A stretch of 32,346 nt of DNA from Caulobacteraceae bacterium (GCA_019746095.1 JAIESL010000032.1:1-32346), one strand, 5' to 3'; positions 7,701 to 16,248 are shown, numbered from the stretch's first letter. Numbers and translations: made by a program. Notes: generated by a model from the sequence alone, not told the origin.

Positions 7701-9898
7701 CGGAATTTCCTCAGCCCGCGAGGGCCCTGACGTCCGGCGCCGGCCCGCTTGCCCAGCCAGTCCTTCCAGTCGGGCCAGTTGCGCCGCCGTCCGCCGCCAT
7801 CAACCCATTCCGGACCATGGGCACCGTCGAACACGGCAACATCGGCGAGGCCACCCTGTTTGAGGCTCTGCAGCTTGACGCCCTTGCCGCGGCCCATCTC
7901 GGGCAGGTCGGCGAGCGGGAAGATCAGGGCCTTGATGTTGTCGCCGATGGCCGCGACGTGGTCGCCTGTCACCCGGAGGGCCGCCAGCATGTCCCCGTTC
8001 AGCACCTGTTTGCCGCCCCGCTTCTGGGCCAGGAGTTCGTCCTCGGGAGCGATGAAGCCATAGCCGGCCTTTGACGCGACCAGCAGTTTGGCACCCGGCT
8101 GATGGGCCAGCAGATTGATGATGTCGGCCTTCTCATCGAGGTCGATCATCAGCCGCAGCGGTTCGCCGTGGCCCCGGCCCGAGGCCAGTTTGTCGGCACC
8201 CACGGTGAAGATGCGACCATCGGAGGCCGCGACCAGGATCTTGTCGGTCGTATAGCCAGGCACCAGGAAGGCGAGGCTGTCGCCCTCCTTGAATTTGAGT
8301 TCCGACGGATCCTCGACCTTGCCCTTGGCAGCCCGGATCCAGCCACGCTCGGACAGGATGACGGTGATGGCCTCGCGCGGGATGAAGGCCTCGACCGAGA
8401 CGAAGGCCGAGGCGTCCACGGCCTCCGAGATCAGGGTCCGGCGCGGCGAAGGCATGGCCTTGCGCACGGCCTCCAGGTCCTTGCCGACCTGCTTCCACTG
8501 CTTGGCCGGCGATGAGGAAAGCGACTGCAGAGCCGCAAGTTCATCGGCCAGAGCCTTGTATTCGTTCTCGATCGTCATCTCCTCGATCCGCGCCAGCTGG
8601 CGCAGGCGGGTGTCGAGGATGAAGTCGGCCTGGAGTTCACTCAGCCCGAAACGTGCGATCAGAACCGCCTTGGGCTGTTCCTCCTCGCGGACGATCCGGA
8701 TGACCTCGTCGAGGTTGAGGAAGACGATCCGCAGGCCTTCCAGCAGGTGCAGCCGCTTCTCGACCCGGTCGATCCGCCAGCCGGCCCGGCGAACCAGTAC
8801 CTCGCGGCGGTGATCGAGGAAGGCCTGCAGACAGGCCTTGAGCCCCATGACCCGGGGCGTGCCCGTAGCGTCCAGGACGTTCATGTTGATCGGAAAGCGG
8901 ATCTCGAGGTCGGAAAGCTTGAACAGGCTCTCCATCAGCACCTCGGGCTCGACGGTGCGCGACTTCGGTTCGATGACCAGCCGGATATCCTCGGCGGACT
9001 CATCACGCACGTCGCCCAGCAGCGGGGCCTTCTTGTGCTCGATCAGGTCGGCGAGGTCGGCGATCAGCTTCGACTTCTGCACCTGGTAGGGCATCTCGGT
9101 GATGATGATGCGCCAGACGCCACGGCCGAGATCCTCGGTCTCCCAGCGCGCGCGCAGCCGCACCCCGCCCCGGCCGGTCTCATAGGCCTCGAGAATGGAC
9201 GCATGGCCCTCGACGGCGACGCCCCCCGTCGGGAAGTCCGGCCCTGGAACGATGCCGGCCAGTTCCTCGGTCGTCGCGTCGGGACGCTCCAGCAGCAGGT
9301 GGCAGGCGTCGATCAGTTCGCCGACATTGTGCGGCGGGATCGAGGTGGCCATGCCCACGGCAATGCCCGACGAGCCGTTGGCCAGCAGATTGGGGAAGCC
9401 GGCCGGCAGGACGATCGGCTCCTCGTCCTGATCGTCATAGGTGGCCTTGAAGTCCACCGAGTCCTGGTCGATACCCTCCATGAGGAGCACCGCCGCGGGC
9501 GTCAGCTTGCACTCGGTGTAGCGCATGGCCGCGGCGTTATCGCCGTCGATATTGCCGAAATTGCCCTGGCCGTCGACCAGCGGATAGCGCTGCGAAAAGT
9601 CCTGCGCCAGCCGCACCAGGGCGTCATAGATCGAGGCGTCGCCGTGCGGGTGATAGCCGCCCATGACCTCGCCCACGACCTTGGCGCATTTCCGCGCCGC
9701 CGCCTGCGGGTTCAGCCGCATCTGGTGCATGGCGTACATGATCCGCCGGTGCACCGGCTTGAACCCGTCGCGCACGTCCGGCAGGGCCCGGTTGGTGATG
9801 GTCGACAGCGCATAGGCGAGATAGCGGCGCGACAGCGCCTCGCTCATCGGCTCATCGACAATGCGTCCGCCTTCCGGCGGCGGGGTGTGAACGGTCAT
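7697..9898 (-). CDS. parC: DNA topoisomerase IV subunit A
   Basis: A 733-residue type IIA topoisomerase subunit that, with ParE, decatenates daughter chromosomes. The winged-helix DNA-cleavage domain carries [12 protein letters not shown] near residues 47-58 and the catalytic tyrosine Tyr127 in AMRYTECKL. The tower and coiled-coil regions follow, with a short C-terminal beta-pinwheel after about residue 500. The length suits alphaproteobacterial ParC rather than GyrA. In the quinolone-binding helix the sequence is [13 protein letters not shown], with Ala88 where E. coli has Ser80. It lies 39 bases downstream of recO and its stop codon overlaps that of bpt. Confidence 0.95.
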   Translation of the reverse strand: MTVHTPPPEGGRIVDEPMSEALSRRYLAYALSTITNRALPDVRDGFKPVHRRIMYAMHQMRLNPQAAARKCAKVVGEVMGGYHPHGDASIYDALVRLAQDFSQRYPLVDGQGNFGNIDGDNAAAMRYTECKLTPAAVLLMEGIDQDSVDFKATYDDQDEEPIVLPAGFPNLLANGSSGIAVGMATSIPPHNVGELIDACHLLLERPDATTEELAGIVPGPDFPTGGVAVEGHASILEAYETGRGGVRLRARWETEDLGRGVWRIIITEMPYQVQKSKLIADLADLIEHKKAPLLGDVRDESAEDIRLVIEPKSRTVEPEVLMESLFKLSDLEIRFPINMNVLDATGTPRVMGLKACLQAFLDHRREVLVRRAGWRIDRVEKRLHLLEGLRIVFLNLDEVIRIVREEEQPKAVLIARFGLSELQADFILDTRLRQLARIEEMTIENEYKALADELAALQSLSSSPAKQWKQVGKDLEAVRKAMPSPRRTLISEAVDASAFVSVEAFIPREAITVILSERGWIRAAKGKVEDPSELKFKEGDSLAFLVPGYTTDKILVAASDGRIFTVGADKLASGRGHGEPLRLMIDLDEKADIINLLAHQPGAKLLVASKAGYGFIAPEDELLAQKRGGKQVLNGDMLAALRVTGDHVAAIGDNIKALIFPLADLPEMGRGKGVKLQSLKQGGLADVAVFDGAHGPEWVDGGGRRRNWPDWKDWLGKRAGAGRQGPRGLRKFR

Positions 9899-9937
9899 GG
9901 GGTCCGAATCGGCAAACTGAGCAGACGAGTCTAGCGC

Positions 9938-10669
9938 CTAAAGCCGCCCGGCTTCGCGCAGCTTGTCGATCATCCACACCCGCGCGGGCGGGATCGGCCG
10001 GTTCTGGGGATGGAAGACGAACTGTTCGAGGAAATGAGCCGTCAGATCGAGGCCTGCCCCGACATCACCCTCACCCAGCCCCGCCTGCGCCCCGAGCATG
10101 AAGGGCGGCAGCTTCAGAAGCTTGTCCGCATAGGGCGCACCGGCGTCAGCACTGACGGCGCGCCCGGTGCGCGGGCTGACCCAGACGAGGTCGTCCATCG
10201 TTCCCGTGACGGCGCAACGTGACAGATCGAGGCCAAAGCCGAGATCTTCCAGCAGCCCGGCCTCGAACCGGACGAAGATGGCGGGCCAGACGTCCGGCAG
10301 GGCGAAGGCCGACATCAGGGCCTCGAAGGCAAGGAAGGCACCGGGATGCGGTTCCCGCTCCGGCAGCGCCCCTTGCGCCACCGCTGCGGCGGCGGCCAGC
10401 CCTGTCAAAGCCAGCGGATCATCGAACAGGGCGCTGGGCCCCTCCCCCACCGGCTCCAGCCGCGCCGAGCCGAGATGGTCCGAGGTCCGCGCCTTGTAGT
10501 CCGCCACGACCCGCGCCCCGGGCTGGAGGAAGGGTTTCATCTTGCGCGAGGCTCCGCCCGCGACATAGGCCGCGCGCCGGCCATGTGTCTCGGTGAGCAG
10601 CTCGACCACCACCCCGGTGTCGCCATGGGCGCGGGCGGACAGGACGAAGGCGTCGTCGGTGAAATCCAT
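9938..10669 (-). CDS. recO: DNA repair protein RecO
   Basis: A 243-residue recombination mediator that, with RecR and RecF, loads RecA onto SSB-coated gapped DNA. The N-terminal OB-fold shows FTDDAFVLSARAHGDTGVVVELLTETHGR near residues 3-31, then GASRKMKPFLQPGARV. The helical C-terminal part ends with the usual LREAGRL-type tail. Length is normal. It belongs to the era-recO-parC end of the housekeeping block, but here two unrelated genes lie between era and recO. The start ATG is 53 bases past the stop of the SnoaL-type gene. Confidence 0.93.
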   Translation of the reverse strand: MDFTDDAFVLSARAHGDTGVVVELLTETHGRRAAYVAGGASRKMKPFLQPGARVVADYKARTSDHLGSARLEPVGEGPSALFDDPLALTGLAAAAAVAQGALPEREPHPGAFLAFEALMSAFALPDVWPAIFVRFEAGLLEDLGFGLDLSRCAVTGTMDDLVWVSPRTGRAVSADAGAPYADKLLKLPPFMLGAQAGLGEGDVGAGLDLTAHFLEQFVFHPQNRPIPPARVWMIDKLREAGRL

Positions 10670-10722
10670 CCGGCGGTGTTAGAGGACTGCGCCGGGGTTG
10701 GCCATATGTTCCGGTTTACCGG

Positions 10723-11670
10723 CTATTGCGCCGCCCCCGCGCGGATCCGCGCCGTCATGTCCCGGGCCAGGGCGTTGGGGATGGGGAAGGTCAGGGCGTA
10801 GAGGGCGATCCGCCACTTGCCGTCGTCACCCCGGACCAGCACCCCCGTGCCCCGGCTGGTGCCGTAGGACTGGTTGTCCAGGGCCTCGTCGAACCAGACC
10901 ACACAGCGGCAGTCCAGGGGCGCGAGCGTCAGGGAGCGAGAGCGCGGTGTGTAGGTCCACCCCCGGCCTCGGTTGAAATAGGGTTCGGCATAGGCGCGGA
11001 ACTCGGCGATCGACCAGTGCTCGGTCACATCGGAGCCGATGTAGGTGGCGTCGGGCGTGAAAAGGTCAAAATAGGTCGCGCCGTCCGCCTTTGAGGCCGC
11101 CTCATGCAGGGCGTCCAGGACAACGGCAGCAGCGGTTTCTTCCGGCGTGTCGGCCGCCTCGCCCAGTGCGTCCACGATCGGGGTGGCCGCTTCAAAGGCC
11201 TTGATCTCAGCCGTCATCTCCCGGGCAAAATCATTGGGGATGGGATAGCTGAGGGCGTAGCGCAGCACACGCCAGGTCTCACTGTCCCGGACCAGCATGC
11301 CCTCGCCGCGCGCCGTGCCGTAGGTGACGCTGTCCAGCACCTCATCGAACCAGGCCACGCAGGCGCAGGGGTCCGGTGCCAGGGTCACATGGCGCCGGGA
11401 GCCGGCATCGCGGGCCGAATAGACCCAGCCTTCGCCCCGGGCGAAGACCGGTGCCGCGAAGCCGAGAAAGGCCTCCCGGTCCCAGCGTTCGGAGGTCTCA
11501 TTGCCCACCCAGACCAGACCGGGTGCCAGCCGGTCGGCCCAGGCCGCGTCGTCGGAGCGCGCGGCGGCGGCATGCATGGCCTCAAGCGCCGCAGCGGCAG
11601 CGGCTTCGGGTGGATCGTTCGCCGGTCCGCTCAGGGCGAGGATGGCGGCGGCGGCGGCGAGAGACAGCAT
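10723..11670 (-). CDS. Secreted protein with two tandem SnoaL/NTF2-like domains
   Basis: A 315-residue protein with a short Sec-type signal (SLAAAAAILALSG) and two copies of one domain, about residues 23-160 and 177-312. Both copies share GxGWxY, TLAPxxCxCVxWFDExLD, YGTxRGxGxLVR, WRxxxYALxxPIPN and ARxMTAxI. The fold appears to be the SnoaL-like/DUF4440 (NTF2) type used for lumazine- or ketosteroid-like ligands and enzymes. Each copy keeps a CxC pair (Cys102/104 and Cys254/256), suited to a disulfide or metal in the periplasm. It follows the beta-lactamase-fold gene after 86 bases and may share its transcript. Function unknown. Confidence 0.8.
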   Translation of the reverse strand: MLSLAAAAAILALSGPANDPPEAAAAAALEAMHAAAARSDDAAWADRLAPGLVWVGNETSERWDREAFLGFAAPVFARGEGWVYSARDAGSRRHVTLAPDPCACVAWFDEVLDSVTYGTARGEGMLVRDSETWRVLRYALSYPIPNDFAREMTAEIKAFEAATPIVDALGEAADTPEETAAAVVLDALHEAASKADGATYFDLFTPDATYIGSDVTEHWSIAEFRAYAEPYFNRGRGWTYTPRSRSLTLAPLDCRCVVWFDEALDNQSYGTSRGTGVLVRGDDGKWRIALYALTFPIPNALARDMTARIRAGAAQ

Positions 11671-11756
11671 GGCGGACTCCTGGGCGAACCGGATCAGCCT
11701 AACCCCGGCCGCTCTGAATGGGCGAGCGGTTTGTGAGCGCCGACGGACGGATGGCC

Positions 11757-13019
11757 CTAGCGGGTCAGCGCGGTCGGGAACGGCCGCCCCAGGGCCTCCG
11801 CCATGCCCTGCTGCGACACCAGGAAGACCGCGTCGCGTTGATGGTAGTTGTTGGACAGGACGATCACCGTCACATCCGCATCGGGCTGGTAGGTCACCAT
11901 GTTCCGGAATCCCGACCAGCTGCCGGTGTGATAGATCTGGCGATCAGGGAAGTCCGGGCTGACCCGACGGCCGAGGCTGTTCGAGAACAGACCGTAGCCC
12001 CAGTCGCGACGCGGCCGTCCACGCTCCGACGGGGTCGTGTCCGGGGCATGGTCGGCGATCATCATCGCATAGCTGTCCGGGCTCAGCAGCCGGCTACCCT
12101 GCAGGGCGCGCTGCCAGACCAGCAGATCATCCAGGGTCGAATACAGGGCTCCTGCGGCGAAGATGATGCTGAGATTGGCGTCCGGCTGTTCTGTCGGCCC
12201 GCCGGCAAGGTTGGCATAGCCCATGACCACATCCGAGGCGTCGTCATCATAGCCGGTGTCGGCCATGCCGAGCGGCTTGAAAAAGGCCTCACGCAGATAG
12301 GTGTGAAGCGGCCGGCCGCTGGCCTTCTCGATCACGGCTCCGAGCAGATTATAGCCGGCATTATTGTACCGAACTTTCGTGCCGGGCGGAAACTGAAGGC
12401 CATAGAGCGCGGATTGCGCTGTCAATTCCTCGACTGTTGCGGGAGTCACCCTGCGAATACCCCAGGCCGGGCGGGCCATCAGGTCGGGCACCCCCGAGCT
12501 GTGGCCGAGCAGGTGTCCTAGCCGGATCGGAGCCCAGGCCGGCGGACAGGGCTGGATCCATTTGCACAACGGATCCTCGACCGACAGGACCCCCTCGTCC
12601 TGCAGCCTGAGAATGGCGGCGGCGGTGAACTGTTTGCTGACCGAGGCCAGACGGAAACGCGAATTCAGTGCCAGTGGCTTCATCAGGCTGCGGTTTGCAT
12701 AGCCGTACACCTGACGGAACAGCACCTCGTCTCCCCGGGCCACCAGCACACCGCCGGTGAACTGACCCGATCCACCCCAGCGGTCCAGCTGTTCGGTCAG
12801 GCGCGGCAGGGACTCGACCACCACCAGGGGCGGACGCGGTGGCAGCGGCTCAGGTTCCGGCGGGGTCGGTCCGGGCCGCAAGACGGCCCAGGCGATCAGG
12901 CCGGCCGCGAGAACGAACAGAACGGCGATGAAAGCCAGCGCCAGCCGGGGATGGCCCCCGGATTGTCTGGGAACGTGGAACAACGGCCTAGACGTCGAAA
13001 TCCAGCCCGAACTGGGCAT
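11757..13019 (-). CDS. Membrane-anchored beta-lactamase-fold serine hydrolase
   Basis: About 420 residues of the class C beta-lactamase/EstB/PBP-like family. One N-terminal membrane segment (LALAFIAVLFVLAAGLIAWAV, residues 26-46) and a Pro-rich linker would hold the enzyme on the periplasmic face. The catalytic SxxK is Ser126-Val-Ser-Lys129, the YxN-like motif is in VRYNNAGYN, and HTGSWSGF supplies the KTG-equivalent. It is likely an esterase, D-aminopeptidase or penicillin-binding hydrolase; resistance cannot be inferred. The ATG at 13019 overlaps the end of era by 32 bases. A TTG at 12983, five bases past the era stop, is an equally good start and would remove 12 residues. Confidence 0.85.
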   Translation of the reverse strand: MPSSGWISTSRPLFHVPRQSGGHPRLALAFIAVLFVLAAGLIAWAVLRPGPTPPEPEPLPPRPPLVVVESLPRLTEQLDRWGGSGQFTGGVLVARGDEVLFRQVYGYANRSLMKPLALNSRFRLASVSKQFTAAAILRLQDEGVLSVEDPLCKWIQPCPPAWAPIRLGHLLGHSSGVPDLMARPAWGIRRVTPATVEELTAQSALYGLQFPPGTKVRYNNAGYNLLGAVIEKASGRPLHTYLREAFFKPLGMADTGYDDDASDVVMGYANLAGGPTEQPDANLSIIFAAGALYSTLDDLLVWQRALQGSRLLSPDSYAMMIADHAPDTTPSERGRPRRDWGYGLFSNSLGRRVSPDFPDRQIYHTGSWSGFRNMVTYQPDADVTVIVLSNNYHQRDAVFLVSQQGMAEALGRPFPTALTR

Positions 13020-13935
13020 AGAGGGCGCGGCTGTCCTGCCATTTCGGGTCGACCTTGACCGTGATGAACAGGTGCACCGGCCGATCCAGCAGTTCGGTCA
13101 GTTCCTCGCGCGACTTCTGGCCGATCCATTTCAGGGTCTGGCCGCCCTTGCCCAGCACGATCGGCCGCTGGCTTTCGCGCTCGACATAGATGATCTGCTC
13201 GATCCGGGCCGACCCATCGGCCTTGTCCTCGAAGGCCGTGGTCTCGACCGCTGCCGAATAGGGCAGTTCCTCATGGACCCGCAGATAGACCTTCTCGCGG
13301 GTGATCTCGGCGGCGAGAACGCGCATCGGCACATCGGCCGACTGGTCCTCCGGATAAAGCCAGTGACCGGCCGGCATCGACCGCGCCAGCCGCTGCTTCA
13401 GGTCATCAACCCCGTCACCGCTGAGCGCCGAGATCATATAGACCTCGGAATAGACGCCCGTTTCGAACAGGGCATGGGACAGGGCCAGCAGGGTGTCGCG
13501 GCGCATGCCGTCGATCTTGTTCAGGGCCAGGATGACCTTGGTGTCGGATGCCTTGAGGTTGGCGATGATCGTCTCGGTGTCCTCGGCCGAGCGCCGGTCG
13601 GCGGCCTGGCCCTCCTTGCCCTCCGACGCGATATGCGAGGCGGCGTCGATCAGGTGCACCACCACATCCGCGTCCGAGGCTCCCCCCCAGGCCGAGGCGA
13701 CCATGGCCCGGTCCAGCCGGCGGCGCGGCGTGAAGATGCCGGGCGTGTCCACCAGCACGATCTGGGCATTGCCCTCGATCGCGATGCCGCGCACCGGGAA
13801 ACGGGTCGTCTGGACCTTTTGCGTGACGATCGAGACCTTGGTTCCGGTCAGCCGGTTGACCAGCGTGGACTTGCCCGCGTTGGGCGCGCCGATGATGGCG
13901 GCAAAGCCGGCCCGCTGGATTTCTGTATCGGTCAA
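12988..13935 (-). CDS. era: GTPase Era
   Basis: A 315-residue essential GTPase that binds the 3' end of 16S rRNA and checks 30S assembly. G1 is GAPNAGKST (residues 16-24), G3 DTPG (63-66) and G4 NKID (139-142). A KH domain follows at about 215-300 with VLGKGGQTLKWIGQKSREEL. An acidic/basic insert lies between G3 and G4 (SEGKEGQAADRRSAEDT). The start is TTG and overlaps the rnc stop in TTGA, so initiation probably depends on rnc translation. The gene order rnc-era is conserved across bacteria. Confidence 0.96.
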   Translation of the reverse strand: MTDTEIQRAGFAAIIGAPNAGKSTLVNRLTGTKVSIVTQKVQTTRFPVRGIAIEGNAQIVLVDTPGIFTPRRRLDRAMVASAWGGASDADVVVHLIDAASHIASEGKEGQAADRRSAEDTETIIANLKASDTKVILALNKIDGMRRDTLLALSHALFETGVYSEVYMISALSGDGVDDLKQRLARSMPAGHWLYPEDQSADVPMRVLAAEITREKVYLRVHEELPYSAAVETTAFEDKADGSARIEQIIYVERESQRPIVLGKGGQTLKWIGQKSREELTELLDRPVHLFITVKVDPKWQDSRALYAQFGLDFDV

Positions 13936-14648
13936 ATCACGCCTTCACGCTGCAGCAGGCCGATCGCGGCCGCCTTCTCCGCGTCCTGACGCGAACGACC
14001 TTGTGCGGTCAAGGGCGGATATCCGGCGACACTGGCTTCGACCGTGAAAGTCGGGGCGTGATCGGACCCCTTCCGGTCGACGATGCGGTAGGCCGGCAGG
14101 GGCTTTCCGAGCCCCAGCGCCCATTCCTGCAGGGCCGATTTCGGGTTGGTCAGGGATTTCTGCGGCGGGGCGGACAATTCGTCCGACCAGGCCCGGTCGA
14201 AGACCGCGCGGACCGCGTCGAAGCCGCCATCCAGCCAGACCGCGGCCAGCAGGGCCTCCATGGCGTCGCCCAGGACACCCTCGCGCCGGCGACCGCCCTG
14301 TTTGGCTTCACCGGGGGACAGGCGCATGGCGTCGCCGACCCCCAGGGCCTCGGCCACGCGGGCGCAGGCGGCCTTGTCGACCAGCCCGTGGAGGCGCGAG
14401 GACATTTCGCCCTCGTCGGCGCTTGGGAAATCGCGCACCAGCCGGTCGGCGACCAGCAGCCCCAGCACCCGGTCTCCGAGGAACTCGAGCCGCTGGTTGT
14501 CGGCGAACAGGCGTCCCCGGGCATCGCGCTCGGCCCCCTCCCCGACACTGGCATGTGTCAGGGCCAGGTCCAGCAGGCCGGTATCCCGGAAGTCGTGGCC
14601 GAGGCGACGCCGCAGCGCCTGGACTGCCTCGGCCCTTTTGTCAGCCAT
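13932..14648 (-). CDS. rnc: Ribonuclease III
   Basis: A 238-residue double-strand RNA endonuclease for rRNA processing and mRNA turnover. The catalytic domain spans about residues 5-150 and the dsRNA-binding domain about 160-236. The signature is NQRLEFLGD at 51-59; Glu55, Asp59, Glu81, Asp128 and Glu131 are present. The position usually held by Glu in the signature (E. coli Glu38) is Gln52. The frame is open upstream inside lepB, but MADKRAEAVQALRRRLGH is the natural start; its ATG shares one base with the lepB stop (TGATG). The stop overlaps the start of era. Confidence 0.95.
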   Translation of the reverse strand: MADKRAEAVQALRRRLGHDFRDTGLLDLALTHASVGEGAERDARGRLFADNQRLEFLGDRVLGLLVADRLVRDFPSADEGEMSSRLHGLVDKAACARVAEALGVGDAMRLSPGEAKQGGRRREGVLGDAMEALLAAVWLDGGFDAVRAVFDRAWSDELSAPPQKSLTNPKSALQEWALGLGKPLPAYRIVDRKGSDHAPTFTVEASVAGYPPLTAQGRSRQDAEKAAAIGLLQREGVI

Positions 14649-16243
14649 CAGTCGAGGCGGGTGAAGAAGCGGCTCGGTTGGACCTTCGAGAACCAGCTCA
14701 CCGGATTCCACAGCGAGGCGCCGGGCTTCCAGGAGAAGAGGATGATCTCGGCCTTGCCGATCAGGTTTTCGGCAGGGACATAGCCCACGCCGACGGACTG
14801 GTCGTACCGGCTGTCCTGTGAGTTGTCGCGGTTGTCGCCGATCATGAAATAGTGGCCCGCCGGAACCTCGAACACCGGGGTGTTGTCCGAGATATACCCC
14901 GGACCCCAGTCCTGAACGTTGATCTGACGGCCTTCCGGCAGCGTCTCACGCATCTGGATGACGGTCTGGGTCCCGTACAGGTTCTGGACGTCCTGGCGGC
15001 TCAGCTCGACGTCGCGGACCGCAGTGCCGTTGATGAACAGCACATTGTCGATCATCTGGATGCGATCGCCGGGCAGGCCGATCAGGCGTTTGATGTAGTC
15101 CGTCTCATTGTCGCGCGGCAGTTTGAAGACGACGATGTCGCCGCGGCGGGGCTCGTGGCTGACGCCCGGCAGCATGATGCGGCCGTCGAAGACCGGCGGG
15201 CTGAACGGGATCGAGTGTTTCGAATAGCCGTAGCTCCATTTCGAAACGACGATGTAGTCGCCCTCATAGAGGTTCGGCTCCATCGAGGCCGACGGAATGG
15301 TGAAGGGCTGGAACAGCAGGACACGCAGGACAAAGGCGATCAGCAGGGCAAAGAAGATCGTCTTGAAGATCTCCATGCCTTCATTGCTCGAGCCCTTGGA
15401 CTTGCGCTTCTTGCCGCCAGAACCGCGGGCATGGACGGGCGCAGCCGCAGCATCCTCGAACGGGGCATCGCCGGCGTCGCTCCAGACCGGGGGCTTGGAC
15501 GCCGCAGCGGCGACGGTGCCGGCAGCGGCCGCAGCCACAGCCGTCGCGGCCGTCGCGGCCGCATGGTCATCGTGGCCGTGACCGGCTGATGCCGCGGCAT
15601 GGCCGTGGTCATCGTGGCCATGGTCGTCATGCCCATGGGCGGCCGGCGCAGCGGCATGCCCATGATCATCGTGTCCGTGAGCGGCCGGCGCAGCAGCATG
15701 TCCGTGATCGTCGTGCGCGGCGGCGTGACCGTGGTCGTCGTGGCCATGGGCGGCGGGCGCAGCGGCGTGGCTGTGATCGTCATGACCGTGACCGTGATCG
15801 GCCGGCGCAGCGGCATGTCCATGATCGTCATGACTGTGTGCGGCCGGCGCAGCAGCGTGGCCGTGATCGTCATGACCGTGATCGGACGGCGCAGCGGCAT
15901 GGCCATGGTCGTCGTGGCCATGGGCGGCGGGCGCAGCAGCGTGGCCGTGATCGTCATGGCCGTGATCGGCCGGCGCAGCGGCATGTCCATGGTCGTCGTG
16001 GCCATGAGCGGCGGGCGCAGCGGCGTGGCCGTGATCGTCATGGCCGTGATCGGACGGCGCAGCGGCATGTCCATGGTCGTCGTGGCCATGAGCGGCGGGC
16101 GCTGCGGCATGGCCGTGGTCGTCATGCCCATGATCAGCCGCGGCCGGATGGGCATCGTGCCCGTGTCCGCCATCAGGTCCGTGACCGGCACCATGACCGT
16201 GATTTCCGCCGTGATCGTCGTGCGGCTTGTGCTCGTCGCTCAT
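14648..16243 (-). CDS. lepB: Signal peptidase I with a long histidine-rich N-terminal extension
   Basis: A 531-residue protein. Residues about 290-531 form a normal signal peptidase I, which removes Sec and Tat signal peptides at the periplasmic face. There is one membrane segment (IFKTIFFALLIAFVLRVLLF, 292-311), catalytic Ser320 in PSASMEP, Lys385 in DYIKRLIGLPGD, and the late box GDNRDNSQDSRY (469-480). Before it are about 285 extra residues: residues 1-230 are His/Asp/Gly/Ala-rich with a repeated HGHDDHGHAAAPAA unit, followed by an Ala-rich spacer and the basic segment KKRKSKG at 278-284. Positive-inside logic puts the extension in the cytoplasm. The ATG at 16243 is preferred over 16261 because GGAG lies 5 bases before it. 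rnc is coupled downstream by TGATG. No stop or frameshift separates the two parts. Confidence 0.93.
   Translation of the reverse strand: MSDEHKPHDDHGGNHGHGAGHGPDGGHGHDAHPAAADHGHDDHGHAAAPAAHGHDDHGHAAAPSDHGHDDHGHAAAPAAHGHDDHGHAAAPADHGHDDHGHAAAPAAHGHDDHGHAAAPSDHGHDDHGHAAAPAAHSHDDHGHAAAPADHGHGHDDHSHAAAPAAHGHDDHGHAAAHDDHGHAAAPAAHGHDDHGHAAAPAAHGHDDHGHDDHGHAAASAGHGHDDHAAATAATAVAAAAAGTVAAAASKPPVWSDAGDAPFEDAAAAPVHARGSGGKKRKSKGSSNEGMEIFKTIFFALLIAFVLRVLLFQPFTIPSASMEPNLYEGDYIVVSKWSYGYSKHSIPFSPPVFDGRIMLPGVSHEPRRGDIVVFKLPRDNETDYIKRLIGLPGDRIQMIDNVLFINGTAVRDVELSRQDVQNLYGTQTVIQMRETLPEGRQINVQDWGPGYISDNTPVFEVPAGHYFMIGDNRDNSQDSRYDQSVGVGYVPAENLIGKAEIILFSWKPGASLWNPVSWFSKVQPSRFFTRLD
15563..16132 (-). repeat. Tandem 42-bp repeat encoding a His/Asp-rich array in lepB
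   Basis: About 570 bases of tandem repeats of a 42-base unit coding for HGHDDHGHAAAPA plus one variable residue. The units alternate (AAHG versus SDHG or ADHG) to make an 84-base higher-order unit; for example, the stretch starting gcatgtccatgg recurs at 15981 and 16065, exactly 84 bases apart. A few units are shortened or merged (residues 150-160, 176-184 and 206-214). All period lengths are multiples of three, so gain or loss of units keeps lepB in frame. It also leaves long open frames on both strands that are artefacts. Confidence 0.95.
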
Positions 16244-16248
16244 AGTGA

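Noticed and set aside
11757..13019. A dedicated antibiotic-resistance beta-lactamase
   Set aside because: SxxK and related motifs only show the broad fold shared with esterases, peptidases and low-weight penicillin-binding proteins; resistance cannot be claimed.
15563..16132. CRISPR-like array
   Set aside because: The units are contiguous coding repeats without unique spacers and preserve reading frame; no cas gene is near.
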